Assembly: GCA_030636545.1 (NCBI GenBank)
Contig: DAOVWR010000028.1
Span: 1 to 12,613, forward strand
Direction: 5' to 3'
Source of the DNA: Mycoplasmatota bacterium
GTDB lineage: Bacteria; Bacillota_I; Bacilli_A; Izemoplasmatales; Izemoplasmataceae
DNA length: 12,613 nucleotides
This document shows positions 6,579-12,613 of the stretch, piece by piece; position 1 is the stretch's first letter; the number at the start of each line of letters is the position of its first letter. The translations under genes were made by a program, and so were the position numbers. The notes under the pieces were generated by a model. It made no database searches. It was not told the origin of the DNA and worked only from the letters and a program-made list of their open reading frames with translations.

Positions 6579-7580
6579 ATGAGTAAAGCAACTATTTATG
6601 ATGTAGCAGGAGCAGCGAGAGTATCGCTGGCTACAGTATCAAGAGCTATTAATAATCCTGAAAAAGTTAAACCAGAAACAAGAGAAAGAGTTTTAAAAGT
6701 AATTAAAGAACTTGGATACAAGCCAAATGCCTTTGCTAGGGGATTAGCTAGTAGAAAGTCTACGACTGTTGCAGTTGTAGTTCCTGACATGGGACGCGCA
6801 AGTATTGCGGAAATGATGAACGGAATTGCTGATATTGCGAGAGTTTACAAGTATTCAATTTTACTTTATATTTTAGAAAGTGAAGAAGCTAGTGAAGAAG
6901 ATATCTTAAGAGAAATCATCGCAGCTCAAGTTGATGGAATTTTATATTTGAATGATGAAATCAATGAAAAACAATATAATTTTTTGAAAGTAGTTAAGAA
7001 TAACTATCAAATTCCTGTTGTACTTGCAAATACTTTCTACCCAGAAAGTGATGAAATCCCTTCAGTTTCTATCGATTACGAAAGAGCAGGTTATGAAATT
7101 GCTAAAAAGTTAATTGAAGAAGGACGTAAAGATATCTATATGGTTTCAACAGTTAGAAAGTATATGGTTAATGACTTAAAAGAAGCAGGATATTTAAGAG
7201 CTATGAAAGAAGCTGGACTAGAAGATAGAATAATGAGAACATCAGGACGTATCTCAATTAATACAGAACACTTTAATGAATTCTTTAAAGATGTTAGAGT
7301 AGATGGTGTTATCGCAGTACGTGATTCAATCGCAATATCATTTATGAATGTTGCATTTGAGAATAATATTAAAATACCTGAGGATCTTGGAATCTGCGGA
7401 TTCCAAAACACAAAATATGCTCGTTTAGCTAGACCACAATTATCATGTGTTGATGTTCCGATTTATGATATGGGTGCTGTTGGTATGAGATTACTAACAA
7501 AACTTATGAATAATGAGGCAATACCTGAGAAAGTAATTAAATTACCACATTCAATCGTATTAAGAAAAACAACTTTATAA
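6579..7580 (+). CDS. ccpA: Catabolite control protein A (LacI/GalR family)
   Basis: A 333-aa protein, the same size as Bacillus CcpA (334). The N-terminal helix-turn-helix is ATIYDVAGAARVSLATVSRA (4-23), followed by the hinge helix YKPNAFARGLASRK (47-60) that enters the operator minor groove. The rest is a periplasmic-binding-protein-like core. The CcpA-specific C-terminal signature YDMGAVGMRLLTKLM (296-310) is present; its Tyr and Arg, 8 residues apart, match Y295 and R303 used by the Bacillus protein to contact HPr-Ser-P. PSVSIDYE (161-168) and PEDLGICGFQNT also match CcpA. Known role: with HPr(Ser-P) it represses or activates carbon-use genes at cre sites. The upstream cre-like palindromes suggest it controls itself. 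No terminator follows; the tyrS T-box begins about ten bases after the stop. Confidence 0.88.
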   Translation: MSKATIYDVAGAARVSLATVSRAINNPEKVKPETRERVLKVIKELGYKPNAFARGLASRKSTTVAVVVPDMGRASIAEMMNGIADIARVYKYSILLYILESEEASEEDILREIIAAQVDGILYLNDEINEKQYNFLKVVKNNYQIPVVLANTFYPESDEIPSVSIDYERAGYEIAKKLIEEGRKDIYMVSTVRKYMVNDLKEAGYLRAMKEAGLEDRIMRTSGRISINTEHFNEFFKDVRVDGVIAVRDSIAISFMNVAFENNIKIPEDLGICGFQNTKYARLARPQLSCVDVPIYDMGAVGMRLLTKLMNNEAIPEKVIKLPHSIVLRKTTL

Positions 7581-7590
7581 AGCGATGATT

Positions 7591-7794
7591 AAAAGAGGAA
7601 TACAATAAGTTATCTCAAGAGACTTAGTGAAAAGCTGTGAACTAAGGTTAACTAGTATTCTATACCCTTATGAGCTTCTACGAAGAAAAGCGTAGACGGT
7701 AAATCCGTTATCTTATTAAGTGCTAGATATTTTATCTAGAATTAGGTGGTAAAGCGAATTTCTTAAAGTTCGTCCTTTTCTAGGACGAACTTTT
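7591..7794 (+). promoter_or_regulatory. Tyrosine T-box leader of tyrS
   Basis: Stem I carries the AAGAGA bulge (7617-7622), an apical arm CTTAG/CTAAG with loop TGAAAAGCTGTGAA, and a specifier region TATAC (7661-7665) containing overlapping Tyr codons TAT and TAC. I cannot tell which is used. A hairpin TCTACG/CGTAGA (7677-7696) follows, and CTAGATA/TATCTAG (7723-7739) is Stem III. The T-box is AGGTGGTAAAGCG (7744-7756). AGG pairs with CCT (7774-7776) and GCG with CGT (7771-7773) to form the antiterminator, leaving the bulge TGGTAAA. The UGGU sequence suits the A discriminator of tRNA-Tyr. Uncharged tRNA-Tyr should stabilise this form and allow tyrS transcription. The usual bulge UGGNACC is changed to UGGUAAA. 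No clear promoter of its own is seen. Confidence 0.9.
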
Positions 7795-7797
7795 ATA
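7765..7797 (+). terminator. Conditional terminator of the tyrS T-box
   Basis: AAAGTTCGTCC (7765-7775) pairs with GGACGAACTTT (7783-7793), an 11-bp stem with loop TTTTCTA and a short T-rich tail. Its 5' strand contains the CGTCC needed for the antiterminator, so the two structures exclude each other. Confidence 0.88.
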
Positions 7798-7816
7798 TTT
7801 TATAGGAGGAATGAAA

Positions 7817-9052
7817 ATGAATTTAATAGAAGAATTAAAATGGCGTGACTTGTTATTCGATGTCACAGACCCAGAAATTGGAAATGTATTAGAAAATGAA
7901 AAAATAACATTTTATGTAGGAGTTGACCCAACAGCAGATAGTATTCATGTTGGACACCTAATGTCATACTTAGTATCAAAAAGATTACAGGATCGTGGAC
8001 ATCATCCAATTCTTGTGATTGGTGGTGGAACTGGTCTTATTGGTGATCCTAGTGGAAGAAGTAGTGAACGTCAGTTATTAACACTTGAACAATCACTCAA
8101 AAATGCCGAATCAATCACTAAGCAAATTAAAAGGATATTACCAACTGCGAAAGCTGTTAATAACTATGATTGGATTTCAACATACGATATTATTTCATTT
8201 TTAAGAGGTATCGGAAAGCATTTTAATATCAATTATATGATGAGTAAAGAAAGTGTAAAATCACGTTTAGAAAACGGGATAAGCTTCACAGAATTCTCTT
8301 ACCAAATTATTCAATCACTAGATTTTATGCATTTATACAAAGAAGAGAATTGTAAATTACAAATCGGTGGTCAAGACCAATGGGGAAATATTACAGCTGG
8401 ACTTGAACTAATTAGAAAAATGCTTGGACATGAGGAAAAAGGATATGGATTCACTTGGCCTTTACTAATCAAAGCTGATGGAAAACCATTTGGAAAAACA
8501 GCAGGTGGCGCAGTTTGGCTTGATCCAGCTCGCACATCAGTTTATGAGTTTTACCAATTTTGGATCAATACACCAGATAATGACGCAGTAATCTACCTAA
8601 AGAAATTTACTTTTATGAATGTTGAAAAGACAATCACACTAATTGAAGAGTTTGAAAAAGCTCCACATCAACGTGCAGCCCAAAATAAAATTGCTGAAGA
8701 ACTAACTGTAATTGTTCATGGACAAGAAGCATACGATTCCGCAGTAAGAATTTCGAAAGCATTATTTAGTGGTGATATTAAATCATTATCAGTAGATGAA
8801 ATAAAAGATGGATTCAAGGATGTTCCTTCAATTCAAATAACTGAGGATATGAATTTAGTAGAACTTCTAATTGAAGCAAAACTAGCTTCAAGTAAACGTG
8901 AAGCTAGAGAGTTTATAAAGAACAACGCAGTCTCTGTAAATGGTGAGAAACAAAATAGTTTAGACTTTGTGGTCAAAAAAGGTAATGCGATCAATAAAGA
9001 GTTCACTATTTTAAGAAGAGGTAAGAAAAAATACACATTAGTTAAACATTAA
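7817..9052 (+). CDS. tyrS: Tyrosyl-tRNA synthetase
   Basis: A 411-aa class I aminoacyl-tRNA synthetase. ATG 7817 is preferred because it is 7 nt after AGGAGG (7804-7809); the in-frame ATG 7811 is only one base from it. The Rossmann core has YVGVDPTADSIHVGHL (33-48) with the HIGH-type motif HVGH (44-47). The tyrosine pocket segment QIGGQDQWGN (182-191) follows, then the KMSKS-type loop ADGKPFGKTAGG (220-231). An S4 RNA-binding domain fills about residues 345-405. It charges tRNA-Tyr in the cytoplasm. The first Lys of the common KFGKT loop is Pro here, but GKT remains. It is expressed through the T-box leader, probably on the same transcript as ccpA. Confidence 0.97.
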   Translation: MNLIEELKWRDLLFDVTDPEIGNVLENEKITFYVGVDPTADSIHVGHLMSYLVSKRLQDRGHHPILVIGGGTGLIGDPSGRSSERQLLTLEQSLKNAESITKQIKRILPTAKAVNNYDWISTYDIISFLRGIGKHFNINYMMSKESVKSRLENGISFTEFSYQIIQSLDFMHLYKEENCKLQIGGQDQWGNITAGLELIRKMLGHEEKGYGFTWPLLIKADGKPFGKTAGGAVWLDPARTSVYEFYQFWINTPDNDAVIYLKKFTFMNVEKTITLIEEFEKAPHQRAAQNKIAEELTVIVHGQEAYDSAVRISKALFSGDIKSLSVDEIKDGFKDVPSIQITEDMNLVELLIEAKLASSKREAREFIKNNAVSVNGEKQNSLDFVVKKGNAINKEFTILRRGKKKYTLVKH

Positions 9053-9057
9053 ATTTT

Positions 9058-9086
9058 AAAGGACTTGATTTAATCAAGTCCTTTTC
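9058..9086 (+). terminator. Rho-independent terminator after tyrS
   Basis: AAAGGACTTGA (9058-9068) pairs with TCAAGTCCTTT (9074-9084), a perfect 11-bp stem with loop TTTAA and a T-rich 3' end. It starts 5 nt after the tyrS stop. Confidence 0.93.
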
Positions 9087-9119
9087 TTTATATATATATG
9101 AGTGAGATAATTGTTAGAA

Positions 9120-9148
9120 TTGACAATAATTATAAATATAGATATGAT
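9120..9148 (+). promoter_or_regulatory. Near-consensus promoter of the 17-codon ORF
   Basis: TTGACA (9120-9125), exactly 17 bp, then TATGAT (9143-9148): the best match to the SigA consensus in the window. Start of transcription is expected near 9155. What follows is not a long gene but a tiny ORF and a terminator. Confidence 0.85.
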
Positions 9149-9182
9149 TAAAGTAGAAATATCAAGAAAGAGGTGATGTCTT

Positions 9183-9236
9183 ATGAAAAACACATTTTGT
9201 TTCAAAAATAGGGATAAGCATCATCACACAATCTAA
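9183..9236 (+). CDS. 17-aa small ORF with His triplet, possible leader peptide
   Basis: The peptide is MKNTFCFKNRDKHHHTI, ending in TAA. Support is contextual: a near-consensus promoter 35 bp upstream, ribosome binding site AGAGGTGAT (9169-9177) about 6 nt from the ATG, and a strong terminator 20 nt after the stop. Three consecutive His codons (CAT CAT CAC, 9219-9227) resemble amino-acid attenuator peptides such as E. coli HisL. They lie in an arm of the inverted repeat that surrounds the terminator. The peptide has no membrane segment or known domain that I recognise. It could be a regulatory leader for rsgA, a free-standing microprotein (the Cys and His could bind metal), or part of a dual-function small RNA. 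No histidine gene is nearby. Confidence 0.55.
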   Translation: MKNTFCFKNRDKHHHTI

Positions 9237-9305
9237 GAGTCTATTAGTTTTATTTTTAAAAGGCCTTGAAGTGTGAGGCCTTTTTGTTTGCATGATGCTT
9301 ATTCC
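9211..9305 (+). repeat. 14-bp inverted repeat enclosing the small-ORF terminator
   Basis: GGGATAAGCATCAT (9211-9224) pairs with ATGATGCTTATTCC (9292-9305) over all 14 positions, with one G-U. The left arm lies in codons 10-14 of the small ORF; the right arm lies between the terminator and rsgA. In addition CACAC (9225-9229) is complementary to GTGTG in the terminator loop (9271-9275). The full outer stem can form only in transcripts that read through the terminator. Confidence 0.7.
9258..9286 (+). terminator. Terminator between the small ORF and rsgA
   Basis: AAAAGGCCT (9258-9266) pairs with AGGCCTTTT (9276-9284), loop TGAAGTGTG, then a T-run. It would end the transcript from the 9120 promoter after about 130 nt unless it is bypassed. 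A weak possible rsgA promoter lies beyond it (TTGCAT 9288-9293, 16 bp, TATTAA 9310-9315). Confidence 0.85.
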
Positions 9306-9339
9306 AACTTATTAATTACTCATAAGAAGGGAGAAAAAA

Positions 9340-10335
9340 ATGACAAACGAAATACTGGAAGAATTTTCTAAATTTCAAGAAGATATGCTCCTTGGAAGGA
9401 TTACTAGTGTCCATAAGTCTCTTTATTTGATTTCGTCAAATAAAGTATTATATAAAGGTAAAATGAGTGGTAGGTTCAGCTATACGGCTCTTAGTAAGAG
9501 TGATTATCCTGTAGTGGGAGACTATGTAATATTTATGCCGTCAATTTATGATGATAGTGCTACTATCGAAAAAGTGTGCACAAGACATTCGAAGATTGAA
9601 AGACTAGGTGTTGGCACAGGTGGTGATAAACAAATCTTAGCTGCTAATATTGATCTAATCTATATTTGTGTATCACTAAATGAAGATTTTAATATTAAAA
9701 AAATTCAAAACTTTATATCAACTACTTACGGATCAAACGCTGAGGCAATAGTTTTACTAACTAAGAAAGATTTATGTGATAATATTGAAGACTATACTAA
9801 TCAAGTAAAAAAACTCAATAAAAATATAGAGATAATGGTAGTAAGCTCTTATTCAAAAGAAGACATACTATTACTTGAGGAAAAACTCAAAGGAAAAACT
9901 AGTGTATTCATTGGATCTTCAGGAGTTGGTAAATCAACATTGATTAATCAACTACTAGGATATGATTATTTAAAAACTTTGGACATCAGATTATCTGATG
10001 CCCAGGGAAAACATGCAACAACCCACAGGGAAATGATCGAGCTACCAAGGGGTGGATACATTATAGATACACCTGGGTTAAGAGTTATTAACTCATATAT
10101 TGTCGGGGACGCACTTGAGAATTTTGATGAAATATCAGAGTTGAGTCAGGACTGTTTATATAATGACTGCACACATATTCATGAACCTAATTGTAAAGTA
10201 CGAGAAGCCTTAAATAACGGGGAAATAAGTACTGAATTATTTAATTCATATAGAAATATCTTAAGACTAAATAGATATAATCAAAGAAGAGAACTTGAAA
10301 GAAAGAGAGTTCAAAACAAAAGGAAAAAACGTTAA
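9340..10335 (+). CDS. rsgA: Ribosome small-subunit-dependent GTPase RsgA
   Basis: A 331-aa circularly permuted GTPase with ribosome binding site AGAAGGGAG before ATG 9340. An N-terminal OB-fold (about 18-80) is followed by the G domain in permuted order: G4 TKKD (141-144), G5 VVSSYS (167-172), G1 GSSGVGKST (192-200), switch segment KHATTHREM (224-232), and G3 DTPG (243-246). The C-terminal zinc finger is C272-x4-C277-x-H279-x5-C285, the RsgA pattern. Known role: GTP-dependent release and quality control of late 30S precursors. The longer N-terminus and the segment GGDKQILAANIDLIYIC-(VSLNEDFN) suggest the longer, YloQ-distinct RsgA group; this is inference from recall. It may be preceded by the small-ORF/terminator element. 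It converges on arsR. Confidence 0.92.
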   Translation: MTNEILEEFSKFQEDMLLGRITSVHKSLYLISSNKVLYKGKMSGRFSYTALSKSDYPVVGDYVIFMPSIYDDSATIEKVCTRHSKIERLGVGTGGDKQILAANIDLIYICVSLNEDFNIKKIQNFISTTYGSNAEAIVLLTKKDLCDNIEDYTNQVKKLNKNIEIMVVSSYSKEDILLLEEKLKGKTSVFIGSSGVGKSTLINQLLGYDYLKTLDIRLSDAQGKHATTHREMIELPRGGYIIDTPGLRVINSYIVGDALENFDEISELSQDCLYNDCTHIHEPNCKVREALNNGEISTELFNSYRNILRLNRYNQRRELERKRVQNKRKKR

Positions 10336-10336
10336 A

Positions 10337-10363
10337 AAAAAGACAGATAATTTCTGTCTTTTT
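10337..10363. terminator. Bidirectional terminator between rsgA and arsR
   Basis: AAAAAGACAGA (10337-10347) pairs with TCTGTCTTTTT (10353-10363), a perfect 11-bp stem with loop TAATT. A-runs before and T-runs after the stem let it serve both convergent transcripts, ending rsgA on + and the ATPase-arsR operon on -. Confidence 0.92.
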
Positions 10364-10373
10364 GTTTTAAATT

Positions 10374-10673
10374 TTATTCACATTCAGTGGCGTGAGAATA
10401 ACCAATTAAGAATATTTCTTTAATATGAGAATCTCTTAAACAATAGATTACTTGTTTTCCTGATTTTCTTGTTTTAACAACATTCAAATCTCTTAATAAC
10501 TTTAATTGATGTGAGATAGCTGATTGGCTAGTTTCAAGTTCATCTGCGATAGCTTGAACAGCGTGTTCACCAGTATTCAGTAAATCAATTATTCTTAGTC
10601 TTGTTAAATCACTAAAGATCTTAAATAATTTTACTGTTTCATTTAAATTTTCTACCTTATTGTCTTCACTCAT
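10374..10673 (-). CDS. ArsR/SmtB-family zinc-type metal-sensing repressor
   Basis: A 99-aa winged-helix repressor. The helix-turn-helix lies about residues 37-62, with recognition helix SQSAISHQLKLLRD (49-62). The wing is VVKTRKSGKQVIYCL (65-79). The C-terminal helix carries D81, H83, H94 and E97; the spacing D-x-H-x10-H-x2-E is exactly that of the alpha-5 zinc site of SmtB (D104, H106, H117, E120). The Cys pair of the CadC/ArsR alpha-3 site is absent, so Zn(II) rather than Cd/Pb/As is the likely main signal. Metal binding should release it from the operon promoter, which lies outside the window. Its ATG overlaps the ATPase stop by one base, so it is co-expressed with its target. Confidence 0.92.
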   Translation of the reverse strand: MSEDNKVENLNETVKLFKIFSDLTRLRIIDLLNTGEHAVQAIADELETSQSAISHQLKLLRDLNVVKTRKSGKQVIYCLRDSHIKEIFLIGYSHATECE

Positions 10674-12613
10674 TATTTTTGCCCCCTTGAATAAATAAGT
10701 CTTAAACTATTTACTACAGCTATCAATGTAATACCTACATCGGCAAATATCGCCATCCACATTTTACTATACCCAAGTCCAGCAAGTCCTAAAAATATGA
10801 ATTTGACAGATAATGAGAAGATAATATTTTGATAAACAATATTTTTTGTCTTACGTGCAATCTTGAACGCTTTCTCAACCATATTTAGGTTGTCATTCAT
10901 TATTATAACATCTGCGACATCTAATGCAATTTCACTACCATTACCCATAGCAACACCAATATCAGCATTTCTAAGTAATGGTGCATCATTAATTCCGTCT
11001 CCAATGTACATTTTAAGTTTTTTAGTTTCTATTTCATTAAATACTCTAACCTTATCTTCTGGGAGTAAATTACTTTCATAATTTATTCCACCAAGTGAAT
11101 CCGCAACTTCTCTAGCTATTAAGTTGTTGTCACCAGTTAACATTGTAATGTGATATTTTCGACTTAATCTTCTAATAACATTTAATGAAGAAGATTTAAT
11201 TTTATCTTTAACGATTACTCGGCCTATATATTTACCATATTTACTAACAAATACATTAGAACCAATCATAATTTTTTTATCTTTAACTTTAACTTTATGT
11301 TTGTTCATTAGTTTTCTGTTTCCAACTAAGATTGTACCTTTACTATCTTTAACAACTAATCCAAATCCTGGAATTTCTTCGATATTTTCAAACTCATAAT
11401 AATCTCCATCGTAGTGTTCAATAATTGATCTAGCAATCGGATGATTTGAAAATCTTTCAATACTAGCTGCGATTTTTAGTGTTTCTTCGTTTGAATATTC
11501 TCCAACAGTGAAGGTACCATGTGTAAGTGTTCCTGTTTTGTCAATACCTATACTATCAACATTAGTCATCATATGTAAGAAGGTACTTCCTTTAAACAAG
11601 ATTCCTTCTCTAGCAGCTGCGCCAATTCCCGCAAAATAAGATAGTGGAATTGATAATACTAGTGCACAAGGACAACTGATTACTAAGAAGATAGCTGCAC
11701 GGTAAATGTATTCTTGGTAATTAGCTGAATCAGCAAGTGTTGGTAATAAAAACATTAAGAAGGCTGCAAAAGTTACTGCAGGTGTATAATAACGAGCAAA
11801 CTTTGTAATAAAGTTTTCTGTTTTAGCTTTATGGTTTGTTGAGTTTTCAATTAAATCAATTACTTTCGCAATAGTTGATTCACTGTATTCTTTAGAAGCT
11901 TCTATTTCAATAACAGTACCAACATTTAAGTTACCACTTAAAATGTAGTCTCCGACTTTTACATTACTAAGCTTAGCCTCACCAGTTAAAGCACTAGTAT
12001 TTAATGAAGTAGCACCTTTAATACAAATACCATCAACAGGGATTTTCTCACCATGCTTAATAATAATAATATCACCTTTTTTAATTGACAGTGGATCTCT
12101 GATAACTACAGTACCATCAACTAAGACATTGGCATAATCAATTTTTAAATCCATTAAAGTAGATACTTCTTGTTTACTTTTATGAACAGCACGATGTTGT
12201 AAGTATTCTCCGATAGTATAAAAGATAATAACGAAGATTGCTTCATAGTAAAACTGTAAGAACATCTCGGCAATTGTCGCGATAAACATTAAGGTATTTT
12301 CATTAAAGAAATCTTTTCTTTTGATACCTTTAATAGTCTTAAGTAATATTTTATAGGCAATAAATGAATAACCTATCCAAAATAAAGGAATGAATCCCCA
12401 GGCTATACCGTAGTGATCAAAGATGAATCCTACGATATATATTGCAATACCGATAAAAACAGAGTAATAACTTTCGACTCTTTTTACTGTTTCTATTAAG
12501 TGTCTTTTATCATAAGAGTATGTTTGAACCCCATCTTCAATAGAATCCACAATTTGTTTTATCTCATGAATAGCTGTCTCATCGTCATAATCATCAGTTG
12601 CATCAATCAACAT
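10673..12613 (-). CDS. P1B-type Zn/Cd/Pb-exporting ATPase, N-terminus cut by window edge
   Basis: 646 codons are visible; the ATG at the very edge is probably not the true start. The first 30 residues (AIHEIKQIVDSIEDGVQ) look like the end of an N-terminal heavy-metal-associated domain. Motifs: actuator SALTGE (207-212), metal-transport SCPCALVLS (313-321), phosphorylation site DKTGT (358-362, D358), SNHPIA (389-394) in the nucleotide-binding domain, TGDN (493-496) and GDGINDAP (538-545). K604 in SLSVKFIF and D625 in FADVGIT mark the Zn/Cd/Pb (P1B-2, ZntA/CadA) class; copper pumps lack this pair. It uses ATP to expel divalent metal across the plasma membrane. The overlapping ArsR/SmtB gene is its probable regulator. 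Confidence 0.93.
   Translation of the reverse strand: MLIDATDDYDDETAIHEIKQIVDSIEDGVQTYSYDKRHLIETVKRVESYYSVFIGIAIYIVGFIFDHYGIAWGFIPLFWIGYSFIAYKILLKTIKGIKRKDFFNENTLMFIATIAEMFLQFYYEAIFVIIFYTIGEYLQHRAVHKSKQEVSTLMDLKIDYANVLVDGTVVIRDPLSIKKGDIIIIKHGEKIPVDGICIKGATSLNTSALTGEAKLSNVKVGDYILSGNLNVGTVIEIEASKEYSESTIAKVIDLIENSTNHKAKTENFITKFARYYTPAVTFAAFLMFLLPTLADSANYQEYIYRAAIFLVISCPCALVLSIPLSYFAGIGAAAREGILFKGSTFLHMMTNVDSIGIDKTGTLTHGTFTVGEYSNEETLKIAASIERFSNHPIARSIIEHYDGDYYEFENIEEIPGFGLVVKDSKGTILVGNRKLMNKHKVKVKDKKIMIGSNVFVSKYGKYIGRVIVKDKIKSSSLNVIRRLSRKYHITMLTGDNNLIAREVADSLGGINYESNLLPEDKVRVFNEIETKKLKMYIGDGINDAPLLRNADIGVAMGNGSEIALDVADVIIMNDNLNMVEKAFKIARKTKNIVYQNIIFSLSVKFIFLGLAGLGYSKMWMAIFADVGITLIAVVNSLRLIYSRGQK

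Noticed and set aside
7811..7816. ATG 7811 as the tyrS start
   Set aside because: It is one base from AGGAGG, too close for initiation; ATG 7817 is 7 nt away.
9183..9236. Classical histidine-operon attenuator
   Set aside because: No histidine biosynthesis, transport or HisS gene follows, and I found no standard antiterminator; only the peptide resembles HisL. Kept as an open leader-peptide candidate.
10863..11081. Open frames antisense to the ATPase, ccpA, tyrS, permease and sulfotransferase genes
   Set aside because: They have no ribosome binding sites or recognisable domains and lie opposite strongly conserved coding sequence.
1..12613. Mycoplasma genetic code (TGA as Trp), mobile elements or CRISPR
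   Set aside because: The Trp codons checked are TGG and rimM uses TGA as stop; no repeat array, transposase, integrase or attachment-site pattern was seen.

Overview
This AT-rich window looks like chromosomal DNA of a low-GC Gram-positive bacterium. Every Trp codon checked is TGG and rimM ends in TGA, so TGA is read as stop. That excludes the Mycoplasma/Spiroplasma code. It fits Bacillota or early-branching Mollicutes relatives (Acholeplasma/Izemoplasma/Haloplasma-like); that placement is inference. No transposase, integrase, phage gene, tRNA, rRNA or CRISPR array was seen.

Positions 1-5963 (+ strand) are a rearranged version of the conserved Firmicutes ribosome-maturation cluster khpA-rimM-trmD-rplS. 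The 3' end of khpA is closed by a strong terminator. A new promoter then drives GNAT acetyltransferase, ABC ATPase, ABC permease, rimM, trmD and a membrane-anchored arylsulfotransferase-family enzyme. Gaps in this run are 12 nt or less and several genes overlap, so it reads as one operon with three accessory genes ahead of rimM and one after trmD. rplS (L19) follows with its own extended -10 promoter and an L19-leader-like 5' UTR hairpin, and ends at a terminator.

Positions 6465-9086 (+) hold ccpA, the carbon catabolite regulator, and tyrS. The ccpA promoter carries three perfect palindromes. Two resemble the CcpA operator (cre), which suggests autoregulation; the third is unassigned. Between ccpA and tyrS lies a tyrosine T-box leader with Stem I, Stem III, antiterminator and terminator. 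No terminator or clear promoter separates ccpA from this leader.

Positions 9087-9339 hold the most unusual signal. A near-consensus promoter precedes a 17-codon ORF with an excellent ribosome binding site and three consecutive His codons, followed by a terminator. The His codons lie in one arm of a 14-bp inverted repeat that encloses the terminator. The element sits in front of rsgA, a 30S-maturation GTPase, and could be a leader-peptide attenuator or an independent small mRNA.

Positions 10374-12613 (- strand, convergent with rsgA across a bidirectional terminator) hold a Zn/Cd/Pb-type P1B ATPase, cut by the window edge, followed by an ArsR/SmtB repressor overlapping it by one base. The repressor has all four ligands of the SmtB alpha-5 zinc site and the ATPase has the Zn-class membrane Lys and Asp. 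Together they form a zinc/cadmium export and sensing module.
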